64,000 nucleotides of DNA. Origin: Christensenella sp. UBA7703. GTDB taxonomy: Bacteria; Bacillota; Clostridia; Christensenellales; CAG-138. Of the stretch, positions 35,675 to 43,857 are shown piece after piece (the stretch's first letter is position 1; each line of letters opens with the position of its first letter). Both the position numbers and the translations under genes were made by a program. Location: assembly GCA_002482505.1 (NCBI GenBank), contig DLGD01000036.1, positions 55,030-119,029 of the forward strand, written 5' to 3'. The notes under the pieces were generated by a model. That model did no database searches and was not told the origin of the DNA. It saw only the letters and a program-made list of their open reading frames with translations.

Positions 35675-36523
35675 TCAGCCGATGGGCTGTACGGCAATGG
35701 CATCCGCCATAATCGCGTTAAAATCATCCGCCGTCATACCGAGCAGCACCTTGTTGAGCGCATCTTTGAGCACGGTGTTGCCCTTTCGCACGGAGATGCC
35801 GATGTTGACATCGCTATCCAAAACGGTAAAATCATCCCCGCTGCCGGCGAAATTGAGAATCGTCATGTCGGGATAGGCGGCAAGCGCACCCTGCGCGGTG
35901 GGCATATCGGTGCAGACAAAGTCGACCGTGCCGGTCTCGAGCGCCATGAGCATTGCGGGCGCGGTCTCGGCGGCAGGCTGGACTTTTGCGTCCTTGATCT
36001 GCGGCAGGCACGTGTCATACCAGATGGTGCCGAGCTGGCTTGTGCAGGTGCCGCCCGCAAGGTCGGAGATGCCTTTTGCGGAAGCAAAGCTGCTGGTGTT
36101 CAGCGTGACGCAAACGATGGAAGCGTAGAGATACGGGCCTGCGAAGTCGACGACTTCCATGCGCTCCGGCGTCATGCTTTGTCCCGCGATGACTGCGTCA
36201 ATCTGTCCGGTCTGCACGGCGGGAATCAACGAATCCCAGTCGAGACGGACGACTTCGAGCTGCCAGCCGTTTGCTTCACAGAGCTTTTTCGCCATCATGA
36301 CATCATAGCCGTTGGCAAATTCGTTGGAATCCTTGATCGGCACCGCGCCGTTTGCGTCGGTCGGCTGCGTCCAGTTGTAGGGTGCATAGGCGCACTCCAT
36401 CGCGACGGTCAGGATGCCATCTTCCACACCGGAGACGGCTTCGGTTGCGGCAGGCTTTGCGGTGCAGGCAACGCTGCCAACGCACAGCATCAGCGCAAAC
36501 AATAGGGCAATGATCTTCTTCAT
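35675..36523 (-). CDS. Amino acid (probably lysine) ABC transporter, substrate-binding lipoprotein
   Basis: 282-residue receptor with a lipoprotein signal (MKKIIALLFALML, lipobox GSVAC, lipidated C20) and a type 3 solute-binding domain (LTVAMECAYAPYNWTQ, VIAGQSMTPERMEVVDF). The AGQSMTPER segment corresponds to the loop that binds the ligand alpha-amino and carboxylate groups in this family. The lysine riboswitch in the leader makes lysine the likely ligand. It is the first gene of the operon; the SD is GAGAGGAA. Confidence 0.9.
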   Translation of the reverse strand: MKKIIALLFALMLCVGSVACTAKPAATEAVSGVEDGILTVAMECAYAPYNWTQPTDANGAVPIKDSNEFANGYDVMMAKKLCEANGWQLEVVRLDWDSLIPAVQTGQIDAVIAGQSMTPERMEVVDFAGPYLYASIVCVTLNTSSFASAKGISDLAGGTCTSQLGTIWYDTCLPQIKDAKVQPAAETAPAMLMALETGTVDFVCTDMPTAQGALAAYPDMTILNFAGSGDDFTVLDSDVNIGISVRKGNTVLKDALNKVLLGMTADDFNAIMADAIAVQPIG

Positions 36524-36591
36524 TTGGTTTGATTTCCTCTCTTACTTTTGTTTGTTTTAGGGATTGCTTCACAATTTCAGAGTGATGAGGA

Positions 36592-36687
36592 AATAAAAAA
36601 CGCGCTTTCCGATTTTCGCATTCGGTCTGCGCGTCTTACATGAAAAATAATAAAACGCGCGTTCCGAAAAAAATGGAAAACGCGCGG
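36592..36687 (-). terminator. Two tandem terminators of the lysine riboswitch
   Basis: Minus strand. First: CGCGCGTT...GGAACGCGCG (36686-36656) followed by TTTTATTATTTTT. Second: CGCGC..CCGA with TCGG..GCGCG (36633-36601) followed by TTTTTTATTT. Both lie between the aptamer and the receptor gene and would stop transcription when lysine is bound. A small GCGGAAT/ATTCCGC hairpin (36729-36709) lies between aptamer and first terminator. Confidence 0.85.
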
Positions 36688-36731
36688 TCTTGCATGCTTT
36701 TGATGCGGTGCGGAATCTCATTATTCCGCCC

Positions 36732-36890
36732 CTGACCGATGACAGCGCTCCACTTTCGTGACAGTCTGCGACATATTCTCCCGCAGCCCAGCAACCTCGC
36801 CCCCGCTTGTACGGCGGTTTGGATGCTTCGGCGGCAGCCCCTTTCACGCAACTCGCGCTACTCTTGACAACCGCGCCTCTCTCATCAGAC
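36732..36890 (-). ncRNA. Lysine riboswitch (L box)
   Basis: The minus strand carries the conserved L-box elements in order: AGAGGCGCGG and AGAGTAGCGC, GTGAAAGGGG, GCCGAAG, GTTGCTGGGCTGC, GACTGTCACGAAAGTGGAG and CGCTGTCAT. The outer helix P1 is formed by CTGATGA (36888-36882) with TCATCGGTCAG (36742-36732). The length of about 160 nt is normal. The aptamer is followed by two tandem terminators and then an ABC importer, so lysine binding should turn off lysine uptake. Confidence 0.92.
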
Positions 36891-36909
36891 CTATGAAATT
36901 GTCAAAGAT

Positions 36910-36937
36910 AGTTTATCATATATGATTTGGTTGTCAA
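36910..36937 (-). promoter_or_regulatory. Promoter of the lysine importer operon
   Basis: Minus strand: TTGACA (36937-36932), 16 nt, TAAACT (36915-36910). The start of transcription would be just ahead of riboswitch helix P1. Confidence 0.75.
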
Positions 36938-36970
36938 GGGAACAGGCCTGATTTCTCAGCGTAGATGCAC

Positions 36971-37007
36971 AAAAAAGCGACTGTGTTTGATCACAGCCGC
37001 TTTTTTT
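36971..37007. terminator. Bidirectional terminator after the second Liv operon
   Basis: AAAAAAGCG-A-CTGTG / CACAG-C-CGCTTTTTT with a 6-nt loop. On the minus strand it ends livF of the second Liv operon, just ahead of the lysine operon promoter. Confidence 0.9.
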
Positions 37008-37024
37008 AAGAATTATCCGGAGAA

Positions 37025-37735
37025 TCAGGTTCCGAGGTATGCCGCCTTGACCGCCTCGTTGGTGAGCAGTTCTTTACCGGGACCGGTCATCGTAATGCGT
37101 CCGGTCTCCATGACATAGCCCGTGTCCGCCGTTGAGAGCGCCATGTTCGCGTTTTGCTCGATGAGCAGGATGGTCACCCCGCGCTTGTTGATTTCCTTGA
37201 TGATCGAGAAGATATCCCGCACGATCAAGGGCGCTAAACCCAGCGAGGGCTCGTCCATCATCATCAGCTTCGGGCGGCTCATGAGTGCGCGCCCGACCGC
37301 GAGCATCTGCTGCTCTCCGCCGGAGAGCGTGCCGCCCGCCTGCCAGCAGCGTTCTTTCAGGCGCGGAAACAACTCATAGACCCAGTTGATGTCCGGCGTG
37401 ATGTCGTCCTTTCGCATGTAGGCGCCGACGCGGAGGTTTTCCAGCACTGTCAGGTCGGGAAAAATCCGCCGCCCTTCGGGAACGAGCGTGATGCCGCGGC
37501 TGACAATGGTCGTCGTATCCTTGCCGGCAAGGCTTTCGCCTTCAAACTCGATGCTCCCGCTCTTAAGCTTGACCAAGCCTGCAATGGCGCGAAGGGTGGA
37601 GCTTTTACCCGCACCGTTTGCGCCGATGAGCGTTACGATGTCGCCCTTAGGCACATCGAAACTGATCCCCTTGACCGCCTCGATGCCGCCGTAGTTGACC
37701 TTGAGATCCTTAATACTCAAAATGATGTCGCTCAT
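37025..37735 (-). CDS. livF: Branched-chain amino acid ABC ATPase LivF (second system)
   Basis: 236-residue ABC ATPase. Walker A is GANGAGKSS, LivF-specific segment LVPEGRRIFPDLTVLEN, signature LSGGEQQMLAVGRAL and Walker B MMDEPSLGLAP. It is clearly homologous to the LivF at 24305 but differs in many positions, so the two Liv systems are old paralogues or separate acquisitions. It is the last gene of the minus-strand operon, overlapping livG by 4 nt. Confidence 0.94.
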   Translation of the reverse strand: MSDIILSIKDLKVNYGGIEAVKGISFDVPKGDIVTLIGANGAGKSSTLRAIAGLVKLKSGSIEFEGESLAGKDTTTIVSRGITLVPEGRRIFPDLTVLENLRVGAYMRKDDITPDINWVYELFPRLKERCWQAGGTLSGGEQQMLAVGRALMSRPKLMMMDEPSLGLAPLIVRDIFSIIKEINKRGVTILLIEQNANMALSTADTGYVMETGRITMTGPGKELLTNEAVKAAYLGT

Positions 37736-38574
37736 TCCGCCACCCCCAGATACGCGTTGATGACCTTCGGGTCCGCCTGCACGACGGCAGGCGTGCCGTT
37801 GCTGATGAGCCGGCCAAAGTCGATGACATAGATGCGATCGCTGAACTGCATGACCAGATCCATGTGGTGCTCGATCATGAAGACCGTCAAAGCGTATTTG
37901 TTCTTGATCTGTACGATAAATTCGCCAAGCTCTTGCGTCTCCTGCGGGTTCATACCGGCGGCCGGTTCGTCCAGAAGCAATAGCTTCGGCTCTGTCGCGA
38001 GTGCGCGCGCAATCTCCAGGCGGCGCTGCAAGCCGTAAGGCAGGCTCACCGCGCGGTCGTTTGCATATTGTAAGAGGTTTTGCTCCTCCAGTAGGGCGGT
38101 CGTCTCCTCACGCATGCGCTTTTCTTCCTTGTAGGTGAGGCGCAGCGTCGCGGAAAGCACGTTTTGCTTGGCGCGCATATGCTTTGCGGTGAGGACATTG
38201 TCAAACACCGTCATGCTCTTCCAGAGCCGGATGTTCTGGAACGTACGCGCGATGCCGAGCTTGGTGACTTGATCCGGCGTGGGGTCTACGGTATGCACAT
38301 TCAGATATTGCTTGGCGTTTTCGCCCGCGTAGAGCTTCTTCATCTTCCCGCGCGGATGATTCGCCACGATGGTCTTCCCATTGAAAGAAATCTGCCCGTT
38401 CGTGGGATCGTAGATTCCCGTAATGCAGTTGAACGCGGTGGTCTTGCCCGCGCCGTTGGGCCCGATGAGGGCGACGATCTCACCCTTATCAACCTCCAGC
38501 GAGAGGTTGTTGACGGCGACGACGCCGCCGAACTGCATGGTTACGTTTTCGAGTTTTAGCACGTTCTCAGCCAT
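37732..38574 (-). CDS. livG: Branched-chain amino acid ABC ATPase LivG (second system)
   Basis: 280-residue ABC ATPase, about 20 residues longer than the LivG of the first system through an insertion near residue 70-90 (region HPRGKMKKLYAGENAKQYL) before the Q-loop RTFQNIRLWKSM. Walker A is GPNGAGKTT, signature LPYGLQRRLEIARAL and Walker B LLLLDEPAAGMNPQET. Similar insertions occur in other clostridial LivG proteins. It partners LivF of this operon and overlaps livM by 8 nt. Confidence 0.93.
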   Translation of the reverse strand: MAENVLKLENVTMQFGGVVAVNNLSLEVDKGEIVALIGPNGAGKTTAFNCITGIYDPTNGQISFNGKTIVANHPRGKMKKLYAGENAKQYLNVHTVDPTPDQVTKLGIARTFQNIRLWKSMTVFDNVLTAKHMRAKQNVLSATLRLTYKEEKRMREETTALLEEQNLLQYANDRAVSLPYGLQRRLEIARALATEPKLLLLDEPAAGMNPQETQELGEFIVQIKNKYALTVFMIEHHMDLVMQFSDRIYVIDFGRLISNGTPAVVQADPKVINAYLGVAE

Positions 38575-39688
38575 CGATACCGCCTCCCTTCGCCGCTTTT
38601 GCGCGCTTGTTGAACCGCCGGATCAGCCCGGCAAACGAAATCTCACGATCTCCCATCAATCCTTTGGAGAAGAACAGCACGATCAGCATGATGATGATCG
38701 AGAACACAAACCGACGGAAGCCGGAGCGGAAGAGGTTCGGCGCTTCAATGCCGAGGAATTTGCCCATGTCCAGCCCGCGGAGCCACCACTCGGAAGCCGC
38801 GATGTACAAGAAGCTTGCAATCAGGCTGCCGGAGATGGAACCAATACCGCCGATAACCACGATGAGCAGGATTTCATACGTCATCGCACTCTTAAACTGC
38901 GCGGCCTGCACGGTGTATTGATACATCGCCAGCAGCGCGCCGGAAACGCCGGCAAAGAACGAACTGATGATGAAGCTCATCTCCTTATGCTTAAAGAGAT
39001 TGATGCCCATGGCTTCCGCCGCGATCTCGTCATCCCGAATTGCCTTGAATGCGCGGCCGTAGGAGGAGTTGATCAGCAGTACGATCAACGCGATGCAAAC
39101 GCCGCTTGCCAGAAAGACATACAGCGTCGGCGGAAACGGAATATCCGTAAAGGGAATCTTCACGTCGGTGAGGTCGAGATAGTTGCGCATCACGTTTGCG
39201 CCGTTGGTCACGGGGCCAAGCACGTCCCACTGGAAGATCGCGCGGATGATCTCGGCAAAGCCGATGGTCGCGATTGCCAGATAATCCGACTTGAGCCGAA
39301 GGACAGGCAGCCCGATCAGCGCCGCGAACACGGCGGCGGCAAGCCCCGCGCAGACGAGGCCGACGAAGATGCCCGTGTCAAACTTGAGCGCGGCATCGTA
39401 GTATTTATAGACCGACTCGGAAAGCTTCACCGCCGTGGGCATCGTGAAGATGGAGTAGGTATATGCGCCGATGAGCATAAACCCAGCCTGTCCAAGAGAG
39501 AATAATCCCGTAAAGCCGTTGAGCAGGTTCATGCTGACCGCAACCAGCGAATAGATTGCGCCTTTTTTCAGCACGGTGAAGATGATGTGGTTCGGGTCCA
39601 TCGTTTGCTCCAGCACGGTGACAATCACATAGATCAGCGCGATTGCCGCAAACGCGATCCAAAGTTCCGCTTTGCTTTTTTGTTTCAT
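38567..39688 (-). CDS. livM: Branched-chain amino acid ABC permease LivM (second system)
   Basis: 373-residue membrane protein with about ten hydrophobic segments. LivM signatures are NLLNGFTGLFSLGQAGFMLI, FKAIRDDEIAAEAMG and GGIGSISGSLIAS. The ATG at 39688 is preceded by GGGAGGCG, which supports it over the upstream frame start. It has an extended periplasmic loop (about 55-85) not seen in the first system's LivM, so substrate preference may differ. Confidence 0.92.
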   Translation of the reverse strand: MKQKSKAELWIAFAAIALIYVIVTVLEQTMDPNHIIFTVLKKGAIYSLVAVSMNLLNGFTGLFSLGQAGFMLIGAYTYSIFTMPTAVKLSESVYKYYDAALKFDTGIFVGLVCAGLAAAVFAALIGLPVLRLKSDYLAIATIGFAEIIRAIFQWDVLGPVTNGANVMRNYLDLTDVKIPFTDIPFPPTLYVFLASGVCIALIVLLINSSYGRAFKAIRDDEIAAEAMGINLFKHKEMSFIISSFFAGVSGALLAMYQYTVQAAQFKSAMTYEILLIVVIGGIGSISGSLIASFLYIAASEWWLRGLDMGKFLGIEAPNLFRSGFRRFVFSIIIMLIVLFFSKGLMGDREISFAGLIRRFNKRAKAAKGGGIDG

Positions 39689-39701
39689 GCAATCGCCTCC
39701 C

Positions 39702-40616
39702 TTATGCCTTGTCCGTGGATTTCTCGCCAAACAAGCCCGTGGGTTTCACCACGAGGATGATGATGAGCAGCGCAAACGTGAATGCATCCGAAAACGTCGT
39801 CCAGCCACTGCCGCCGAATCCGAAGATCGAACTGCCGCCTTTGATGACGTTTTCCGCGATGCCGATAATAAACGCGCCGATGACCGCCCCCGGGATGCTC
39901 CCGATGCCGCCGAACACGGCAGCCACGAAGCACTTGAGCCCCGGCATACTGCCCGAAACCGGCGTGACCGACGCGTAGTTGGTAAAATAGAGCATGGAAC
40001 CCACCGCAGCAAGAAAGGAACCGATTATAAACGTCACCGAAATGACGGTGTTGATGCGGATTCCCATCAAGCGGCTGGTTTCAAAATCTTTGGAGACGGC
40101 GCGCATCGCCATACCGACCTTGGTGTACTTGATGAGCAGAGTTAAGAGCACAACAAGCACAATGGTCAAAATCGGCGTCACAACCGTGACCATCTTCGTG
40201 GTCGAACCCCAGATCGTGATCGTCTGGCTCAGCCACGGAATGGCGGGATACACCTTGGCAAGGCCACCGGTGAAATAGAGCGCGGCGTTTTGCAATAAAT
40301 AAGAAACGCCGATTGCGCTGATCATGACGGACATGCGGGGAGCCGTGCGCAGCGGCTTATACGCAGCGCGCTCAATGAGAAAGCCCAGCACGACGGTCAT
40401 GACGAGCACGAGCGGAATCGCGATGGCGACCGGCAACGTGGCCGATAGGTATACCATCATCAACCCCGCGCACATGAACACATCGCCATGGGCAAAATTG
40501 ATCAACCGAAGGATGCCGTAGACCATCGTATATCCGATGGCTATCAGCGCATATTGCCCACCGACCGAAATACCCGAAAGGATATACGAGAGGTTGGCGT
40601 GTAAGAAATCGAGCAT
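39702..40616 (-). CDS. livH: Branched-chain amino acid ABC permease LivH (second system)
   Basis: 304-residue membrane protein with about eight hydrophobic segments. Signatures are GISVGGQYALIAIGYTMVYG, INFAHGDVFMCAG and FGGIGSIPGAVIGA. It partners LivM, encoded 13 nt downstream. It lies after a strong intra-operon hairpin that follows the receptor gene, which repeats the layout of the first Liv operon. Confidence 0.92.
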   Translation of the reverse strand: MLDFLHANLSYILSGISVGGQYALIAIGYTMVYGILRLINFAHGDVFMCAGLMMVYLSATLPVAIAIPLVLVMTVVLGFLIERAAYKPLRTAPRMSVMISAIGVSYLLQNAALYFTGGLAKVYPAIPWLSQTITIWGSTTKMVTVVTPILTIVLVVLLTLLIKYTKVGMAMRAVSKDFETSRLMGIRINTVISVTFIIGSFLAAVGSMLYFTNYASVTPVSGSMPGLKCFVAAVFGGIGSIPGAVIGAFIIGIAENVIKGGSSIFGFGGSGWTTFSDAFTFALLIIILVVKPTGLFGEKSTDKA

Positions 40617-40789
40617 TGATTAGCCTCCATCCATGCCGCATCCGGGCAGGAGCGGCGCGCTTTTTCTGAAAAGCTGAAAACCCTTTTTCGTCTGAATGCT
40701 CTCTATACAGCAGCAAGACTGTGTTGGGCTTCTACGGCAATGCGCCGCTTGAGCCGGATAAAACCAATGGTTCTTTTACTGCTATAAAG

Positions 40790-40819
40790 TGCGGCGGGGG
40801 TATTTGTCCCCCCGCCGCA
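40790..40819 (-). terminator. Intra-operon hairpin between receptor and livH (second system)
   Basis: An 11-bp GC-rich stem TGCGGCGGGGG / CCCCCGCCGCA with a short loop lies 17 nt after the receptor stop codon. Only a weak T-run follows on the minus strand, so partial termination or 3'-end protection is more likely than full termination. The rest of 40617-40835 shows nothing else. Confidence 0.7.
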
Positions 40820-40835
40820 TTGGATTGTGCGTCAA

Positions 40836-42041
40836 TTAGCCAATCGTAACCGGGGGTAGTGCATCCCATGCGCCGGTTTCGTTGTTCGCGTGCTTGACAT
40901 ACGCGGTGTTGCGGATGGCGTCGCCGTTGACCTGATCGAGCGCGATCGGGCCGGAAACGCCTTCATACGTGGTGCCCCAAATGGCTGCCATGACGGCGGC
41001 AGGATCGATACTGCCGGCCTTCTTCATTGCTTCAAGGGCAAAGAAGTACGCGTCATAACCCATTGCGGTAACCGCGGCAACGGTGTCGTCGCCGCCGTTG
41101 TTGGCGAGCTGCGTTGCATCCGCTTTGACCCAGGCTTTAAAGCCCGCGTCGAACTCGGCATTTGCGCCCTCGGGATAGAACGTGGTGACGGTTACGCTAA
41201 CGCTCTTGCCCTTCGCGGCCTGGAGAATAACGTTGCTGTCCCACGTGTCGCCCGCAAGAATCGGCATGCCAAGGGATTGAGATTCTGCCTGGTCGATGAT
41301 GAGCTGCGCGGCTTCTGTGGACACCGGCGAGAAGAAGACTTGCGCGCCGCTGTTCTTGGCGTTGTTGATGTAGCTCGTGAAGTCGCTGTTGCCATCGGGG
41401 AAGGTGTCCTGCACGCAGGTGCCGCCGAGGGCTTCAAACGCCTTGACGAAGTAGTTCACAAGACCGCCGGAATAATCGTCGCCCAGCTTGGAGAGGCAGT
41501 ATGCCGTCTTCACGCCGAGGGTGCTAAAGGCATAGTTCGCCAGAACTGTGCCCTGGAACGGATCGAGGAAGCAGATGCGGAAATAATGCTTGTTTCCTTC
41601 GGTGACCTGCGGGTTGGTGCAGGTGATGCCGATTGCCGGGATGCCAGCCGCTTCAAACGTCGGAGAAGCCGCGATGGACACACCGGAGCCGTAGGAACCA
41701 AGCACGACCGAAACGCCCGCTGAAACCAGCGTGGACGCGGCGGAAGCAGCCTTGTCGTTGGAGCTCTCGTTGTCGACCTTGACGAGCTGCACATCATACG
41801 TCTTACCGTTGATTTCAACGGTCGGGCTGACGGAGTTTGCATACTCGACGCCAAGGGTCTCCTGCTTGCCGCCCGCGCCATTGTCGCCGGATGCGGGTTC
41901 ATAGACGCCAATCTTCACGACAGGGTTGCCGGAAGCGGGCTTTTCCGCAGCAGCGGGCGTGGTCGCGGCGGGCGCTGCGCAGGCAGCAAAGGACGCGACG
42001 AGAACGAGCGCCAGTACGATCGCTACGATCTTCTTCTTCAT
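40836..42041 (-). CDS. livJ: Branched-chain amino acid ABC substrate-binding lipoprotein (second system)
   Basis: 401-residue receptor with lipoprotein signal (MKKKIVAIVLALVLVASF, then AAC with lipidated C21) and a type I periplasmic-binding domain (VVKIGVYEPASGDNGAGG, YGSGVSIAASPTFEAAGIP). Compared with the first system's receptor the binding domain is quite divergent, consistent with a different ligand range. The start at 42041 follows GGAGGAAAG. It is the first gene of the operon. Confidence 0.92.
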   Translation of the reverse strand: MKKKIVAIVLALVLVASFAACAAPAATTPAAAEKPASGNPVVKIGVYEPASGDNGAGGKQETLGVEYANSVSPTVEINGKTYDVQLVKVDNESSNDKAASAASTLVSAGVSVVLGSYGSGVSIAASPTFEAAGIPAIGITCTNPQVTEGNKHYFRICFLDPFQGTVLANYAFSTLGVKTAYCLSKLGDDYSGGLVNYFVKAFEALGGTCVQDTFPDGNSDFTSYINNAKNSGAQVFFSPVSTEAAQLIIDQAESQSLGMPILAGDTWDSNVILQAAKGKSVSVTVTTFYPEGANAEFDAGFKAWVKADATQLANNGGDDTVAAVTAMGYDAYFFALEAMKKAGSIDPAAVMAAIWGTTYEGVSGPIALDQVNGDAIRNTAYVKHANNETGAWDALPPVTIG

Positions 42042-42405
42042 TTTACTCTTTCCTCCATATTTTTTTGATTTGATCCTCGAGATAGGGCTTCGATGCCGGT
42101 TCATTCTTTGACCCGGCATCTAGCAAAAATTATAAACTTGAAACACTTACAGCGCAACCCTCTGTATACATTCTTTATGCAATATATAATCCTGATTGCG
42201 TTCGAATTGTCTTATCGTCGGCGTTTTTGCAGGAACGCCTTCATATCGAGTGATCTCAGCTATTTTAACTGCTTTTTTCGTGTTGTTTCGCGTATTTGTG
42301 CAGCTTGTCCTGCGCAAGAAAAAGTGTTTGGCAGCATGAATAAATGTGGATTTCGTAATGCGATTTTGCATGTTTCAAGCAGCGGATGCGATGCGCGAAA
42401 AATGA
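42042..42405. other. Gene-free interval between divergent Liv and pyr operons
   Basis: This holds the promoter of the second Liv operon (not confidently located) and AT-rich sequence upstream of the pyr promoter. I recognise no gene or riboswitch in it. Confidence 0.5.
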
Positions 42406-42434
42406 TTGACAAGAGGTTTGAATCCTTATATACT
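42406..42434 (+). promoter_or_regulatory. Promoter of the pyr operon
   Basis: TTGACA (42406-42411), exactly 17 nt, TATACT (42429-42434). This predicts a transcript start near 42441, a leader of about 460 nt before pyrB, and a leader reading frame starting about 36 nt into the RNA. Confidence 0.88.
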
Positions 42435-42476
42435 ACTCAAAATGAGTAAAATCCTAAAGGAGAGGCAGGAAAACGA

Positions 42477-42836
42477 ATGAGCCCGCGGGTGCAAGCAAAA
42501 ATGATTCAAAAACGCTTCCGCACTCCCCGTATTCCTTTTCTTCTTTCCTGTTTTAATTATAAAGGTAAGGCTTTGACGAAAAGATTTTTCTTTTTCGATC
42601 AAAGCTTTTTTATTACCAGAGGCAGCCTCCCCGTTTCGGCTTTGATTTCGAAGAGAATTTCTCTTTTCGATCAAAGCTTTTTTATTTCCAATAACGGCTC
42701 CCGCATTTCGGCTTTGATGAAGAGGGTTTTCCTTTTCGATCAAAGCTTTTTTATTCGAGTTTTCCCGTTGAAACATTTTCTTTTCAAATTTGTTTTTCCT
42801 CAATGTTATAGTTGTTTTCCAACATCGGTTTTCTAA
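42477..42836 (+). CDS. pyr operon leader peptide, 119 codons, reading through four terminators
   Basis: The frame starts with ATG at 42477 behind AGAGG and AGGA (42461-42470), soon after the pyr promoter, and ends at 42834-42836. It contains three repeats of the motif FDQSFFI, each after KR and hydrophobic residues (KRFFFFDQSFFI, KRISLFDQSFFI, KRVFLFDQSFFI), encoded by the repeated terminator hairpins. Repeat spacing is 69 and 72 nt, so the frame is kept. The peptide is basic and Phe-rich with no known family; its value is probably in being translated. In E. coli pyrBI, a ribosome close behind a polymerase paused at U-rich sites prevents terminator folding. Here a U-rich stretch (42531-42560) precedes the hairpins. 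Confidence 0.75.
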   Translation: MSPRVQAKMIQKRFRTPRIPFLLSCFNYKGKALTKRFFFFDQSFFITRGSLPVSALISKRISLFDQSFFISNNGSRISALMKRVFLFDQSFFIRVFPLKHFLFKFVFPQCYSCFPTSVF

Positions 42837-42849
42837 CCGGTGTTTTTTT
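42570..42849 (+). terminator. Four tandem intrinsic terminators forming the pyr attenuator
   Basis: Hairpin 1 at 42570-42605, 2 at 42639-42677 and 3 at 42711-42746 share the outer stem GCTTTGA/TCAAAGC, extended inward by CGAA-type/TTCG-type pairs, each followed by six T and ATT. Hairpin 4, different in sequence, is AACATCGGTT-TTCT-AACCGGTGTT (42821-42844) with five more T. The leader stop codon TAA (42834-42836) covers the last loop base and the first bases of the right arm of hairpin 4, so a terminating ribosome would block it. Confidence 0.9.
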
Positions 42850-42899
42850 ATGGCCTGCCCCGCCCGCGCGCGGAGGAGCGAAAGAAGGAGAGAAAACCA

Positions 42900-43829
42900 A
42901 TGCTAACAAACAAGAGCCTGATTGCGCCGAGTGACTTCACCCTTGATGAAATCGAAGAACTGCTTTCCCTCAGCGAACGCATCCTCCAATCACCGGAGCG
43001 CTACGCAACCGTCTGCCGCGGCAAACTCATGGCAAGCCTGTTTTACGAACCCTCCACCCGCACCAAGTTTTCCTTCGACGCGGCGATGTTCCGTCTCGGC
43101 GGCAACACGCTGGGCTTTTCGGACCCGAACACCAGCAGCACAGCTAAGGGGGAGACCATCGCGGACAGCGCGCGCACCATCGGAAAATACGCCGACCTGA
43201 TCGTAGTCCGCCACCCGAAAGAAGGCACGGCGAAGCTCATGAGCCGCTATGCCGGCGTCCCCGTAATCAACGCGGGCGATGGCGGGCACCACCACCCGAC
43301 GCAGACGCTCACCGACCTGCTGACCATCCGCCACTACAAAGGCGATTTCAACGGGTTGACGGTCGGTGTTTGCGGAGACCTGAAGTTCGGGCGCACGATC
43401 CACTCCCTTGTCACCTGCCTTGCGCGGTACAAAAACGTCCGCTTCCGCTTCATCTCGCCGGAGGAACTAAGCATGCCCGCATTCGTGAAAGAAGAACTGG
43501 GCGCAAAGGGCGTGCCGTACACGGAAACAACCGATCTGGAAGGTACAATCTCGGAACTCGACGTGCTCTACATGTCCCGCGTGCAGCGCGAGCGCTTCAT
43601 CAGCGAGGAGGAATATCTCCGCCTCAAGGACTACTTCATCCTCACCGCGGACAAGATGGCGACGGCCAAGCCGGACATGATCGTCATGCATCCTCTGCCG
43701 CGCATCAACGAGATCGCCACCGAGGTGGACGACGACCCGCGCGCCGCCTACTTTGAGCAGGTGCGCTACGGCATGTTCGTGCGCATGGCGTTGATCATGA
43801 AACTGCTCGGCGCAGAAGAGCCGGCATAA
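42900..43829 (+). CDS. pyrB: Aspartate carbamoyltransferase, catalytic chain
   Basis: 309-residue enzyme joining carbamoyl phosphate and aspartate, the first step committed to pyrimidines. The carbamoyl phosphate site EPSTRTKFSFDAAM and the late MHPLPRINEI motif are both present, and the length is normal. It is followed by pyrI, so the holoenzyme should be the regulated E. coli-like type with catalytic and regulatory chains. The start at 42900 follows AAGGAG 9 nt upstream; the in-frame GTG at 42840 lies within the last attenuator hairpin. Confidence 0.96.
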   Translation: MLTNKSLIAPSDFTLDEIEELLSLSERILQSPERYATVCRGKLMASLFYEPSTRTKFSFDAAMFRLGGNTLGFSDPNTSSTAKGETIADSARTIGKYADLIVVRHPKEGTAKLMSRYAGVPVINAGDGGHHHPTQTLTDLLTIRHYKGDFNGLTVGVCGDLKFGRTIHSLVTCLARYKNVRFRFISPEELSMPAFVKEELGAKGVPYTETTDLEGTISELDVLYMSRVQRERFISEEEYLRLKDYFILTADKMATAKPDMIVMHPLPRINEIATEVDDDPRAAYFEQVRYGMFVRMALIMKLLGAEEPA

Positions 43830-43857
43830 CGCAAGACGAAAGACGGAGGAAAGTAAT

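Noticed and set aside
36732..36890. T-box leader
   Set aside because: No T-box sequence (TGGnACC) or specifier loop is seen; the conserved blocks match the lysine riboswitch instead.
42453..42466. PyrR-binding loop in the pyr leader
   Set aside because: GGAGAGGC partly matches the PyrR consensus, but the UCC part is wrongly spaced and there is no anti-antiterminator stem. It is better explained as the ribosome binding site of the leader peptide.
42426..42803. Minus-strand frame with repeated ENPLHQSRN-like sequence
   Set aside because: It is the complement of the terminator repeats and leader frame, with no start signal, and lies against the pyr transcript.
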